Shown here: piece by piece, positions 5,269-5,525 of the stretch
Position numbering within the stretch: the first letter of the stretch is position 1
How the letters are laid out: each line of letters starts with the position of its first letter
Notes under the pieces: model-generated
What the model saw: only the letters and a program-made list of their open reading frames with translations
Told to the model about the DNA's origin: nothing
Databases searched by the model: none
Origin: Clostridia bacterium
GTDB lineage: Bacteria; Bacillota; Dehalobacteriia; UBA4068
Length of the DNA stretch: 5,525 nt
Reading direction: 5' to 3'
Assembly: GCA_012515255.1 (NCBI GenBank)
Contig: JAAYYR010000208.1
Coordinates: 1 to 5,525 of the forward strand
Made by a program: the position numbers and the translations under genes

Positions 5269-5525
5269 TGCCGAACTGATGCAACATAAAGAGCAATTCC
5301 GTAAATGCATGGAACAATACCAAGCCCGGGTGGTCGTCTGCGGCGGTACCGGCTGCATGGCCAATGGTTCGGCCGATATCATCGCCGCTTTAGCAGTATT
5401 TGCAAAGAAAAGGGCCTGGATATCGCCGTAGCCGCCGCCAAGGAAGGCAATGAGGTCTATTTGGCCAAAAGCGGCTGCCAGGGTTTTTGCCAGCTTGGCC
5501 CCCTGGTGACCATTTATCCGCAAGA
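5261..5525 (+). CDS. NuoF/HydB-like flavin subunit, N-terminal part, frameshifted and cut by the window edge
   Basis: The start of the NADH-binding flavoprotein subunit of a HydABC/HndABCD-type complex. The N-terminal [2Fe-2S] thioredoxin-like domain seen in the long form of NuoF is recognisable by VVVCGGTGCMANGSADIIAAL (24-44, shown by C27 and C32) and, further on, KSGCQGFCQLGPLVTIYP (C-x3-C). The two halves are in different frames. The first frame runs 5261-5431 and stops at TAG 5429-5431 after a meaningless AVFAKKRAWISP tail. The conserved continuation (SSICKEKGLDIAV... onward) is in the -1 frame from 5392 and stays open to the window end. Adding one A at TTTA/AGC (5390-5392) restores the family sequence. 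The FMN, NADH and [4Fe-4S] domains would lie beyond 5525. ATG 5261 has AAGGAG (5245-5250) 10 bases upstream and overlaps the previous gene. Family sure; true frameshift versus sequence error unresolved. Confidence 0.8.
5390..5407 (+). other. Frame break in the NuoF-like gene
   Basis: The switch from the first to the -1 frame must occur between the conserved DIIAAL (ends 5392) and KEKGLDI (begins about 5404). A one-base loss from an AA pair at 5392 explains it directly. An in-frame A-AAG tetramer (5404-5407) is also present, the kind of site where -1 slippage is known, but no clear stimulatory structure is evident. Confidence 0.7.

Noticed and set aside
5404..5407. Programmed -1 frameshifting at A-AAG in the NuoF-like gene
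   Set aside because: No convincing downstream stem or canonical heptamer is visible, and NuoF-type genes are not known for recoding. A one-base deletion explains the sequence better.

Overview
This window looks like part of the chromosome of an anaerobic, fermentative bacterium, most likely a Bacillota member of the Clostridia or Negativicutes type. The assignment is moderate to weak. It rests on strong AGGAGG-type ribosome binding sites, TATAAT promoters, a hairpin-plus-T-run terminator, a Rex redox repressor placed directly before NuoE/NuoF-like electron-transfer subunits, and a Clostridia-style lipoprotein. No rRNA, tRNA, CRISPR array or mobile element was seen, and gene order and base composition look chromosomal throughout.

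Layout: (1) 1-562, minus strand, the N-terminal half of a PLP-dependent alpha-oxoamine synthase that most resembles bacterial serine palmitoyltransferase/KBL-like enzymes. Its roughly 300-base leader carries two promoter candidates and an 18-base tandem repeat. (2) 563-1064 has no gene; it holds that leader, a strong minus-strand terminator (933-980) and a GC-rich palindrome (999-1023). (3) 1065-2009, minus strand, an uncharacterised secreted lipoprotein that uses that terminator. (4) 2010-2237, a divergent intergenic region with a clear promoter for purC. (5) 2238-2927, purC (SAICAR synthase, purine biosynthesis), interrupted by an in-frame TAG at codon 125. (6) 3041-3967, a LysR-family regulator with its own promoter, which has a palindrome between the -35 and -10. 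(7) 3968-4108, an AT-rich region with a perfect 16-bp inverted repeat and three evenly spaced TATCGATA sites. (8) 4109 to the end, rex, a NuoE/HydC-like [2Fe-2S] subunit and the start of a NuoF/HydB-like subunit, all on the plus strand and tightly packed.

The best-supported functional unit is the last one. Rex senses NADH/NAD+ and would control an operon for NADH-linked (probably electron-bifurcating hydrogenase or formate dehydrogenase) subunits. The catalytic subunit, if present, lies beyond the window. The other genes look like single transcription units with unrelated jobs.

Two reading frames are broken: purC by a nonsense codon and the NuoF-like gene by a -1 shift. Both downstream halves are well conserved, so sequence error or very recent mutation is the simplest explanation. 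I see no convincing new multi-gene system. The most interesting signals are the TATCGATA array before a divergent rex, the broken frames, and the sphingolipid-type synthase.
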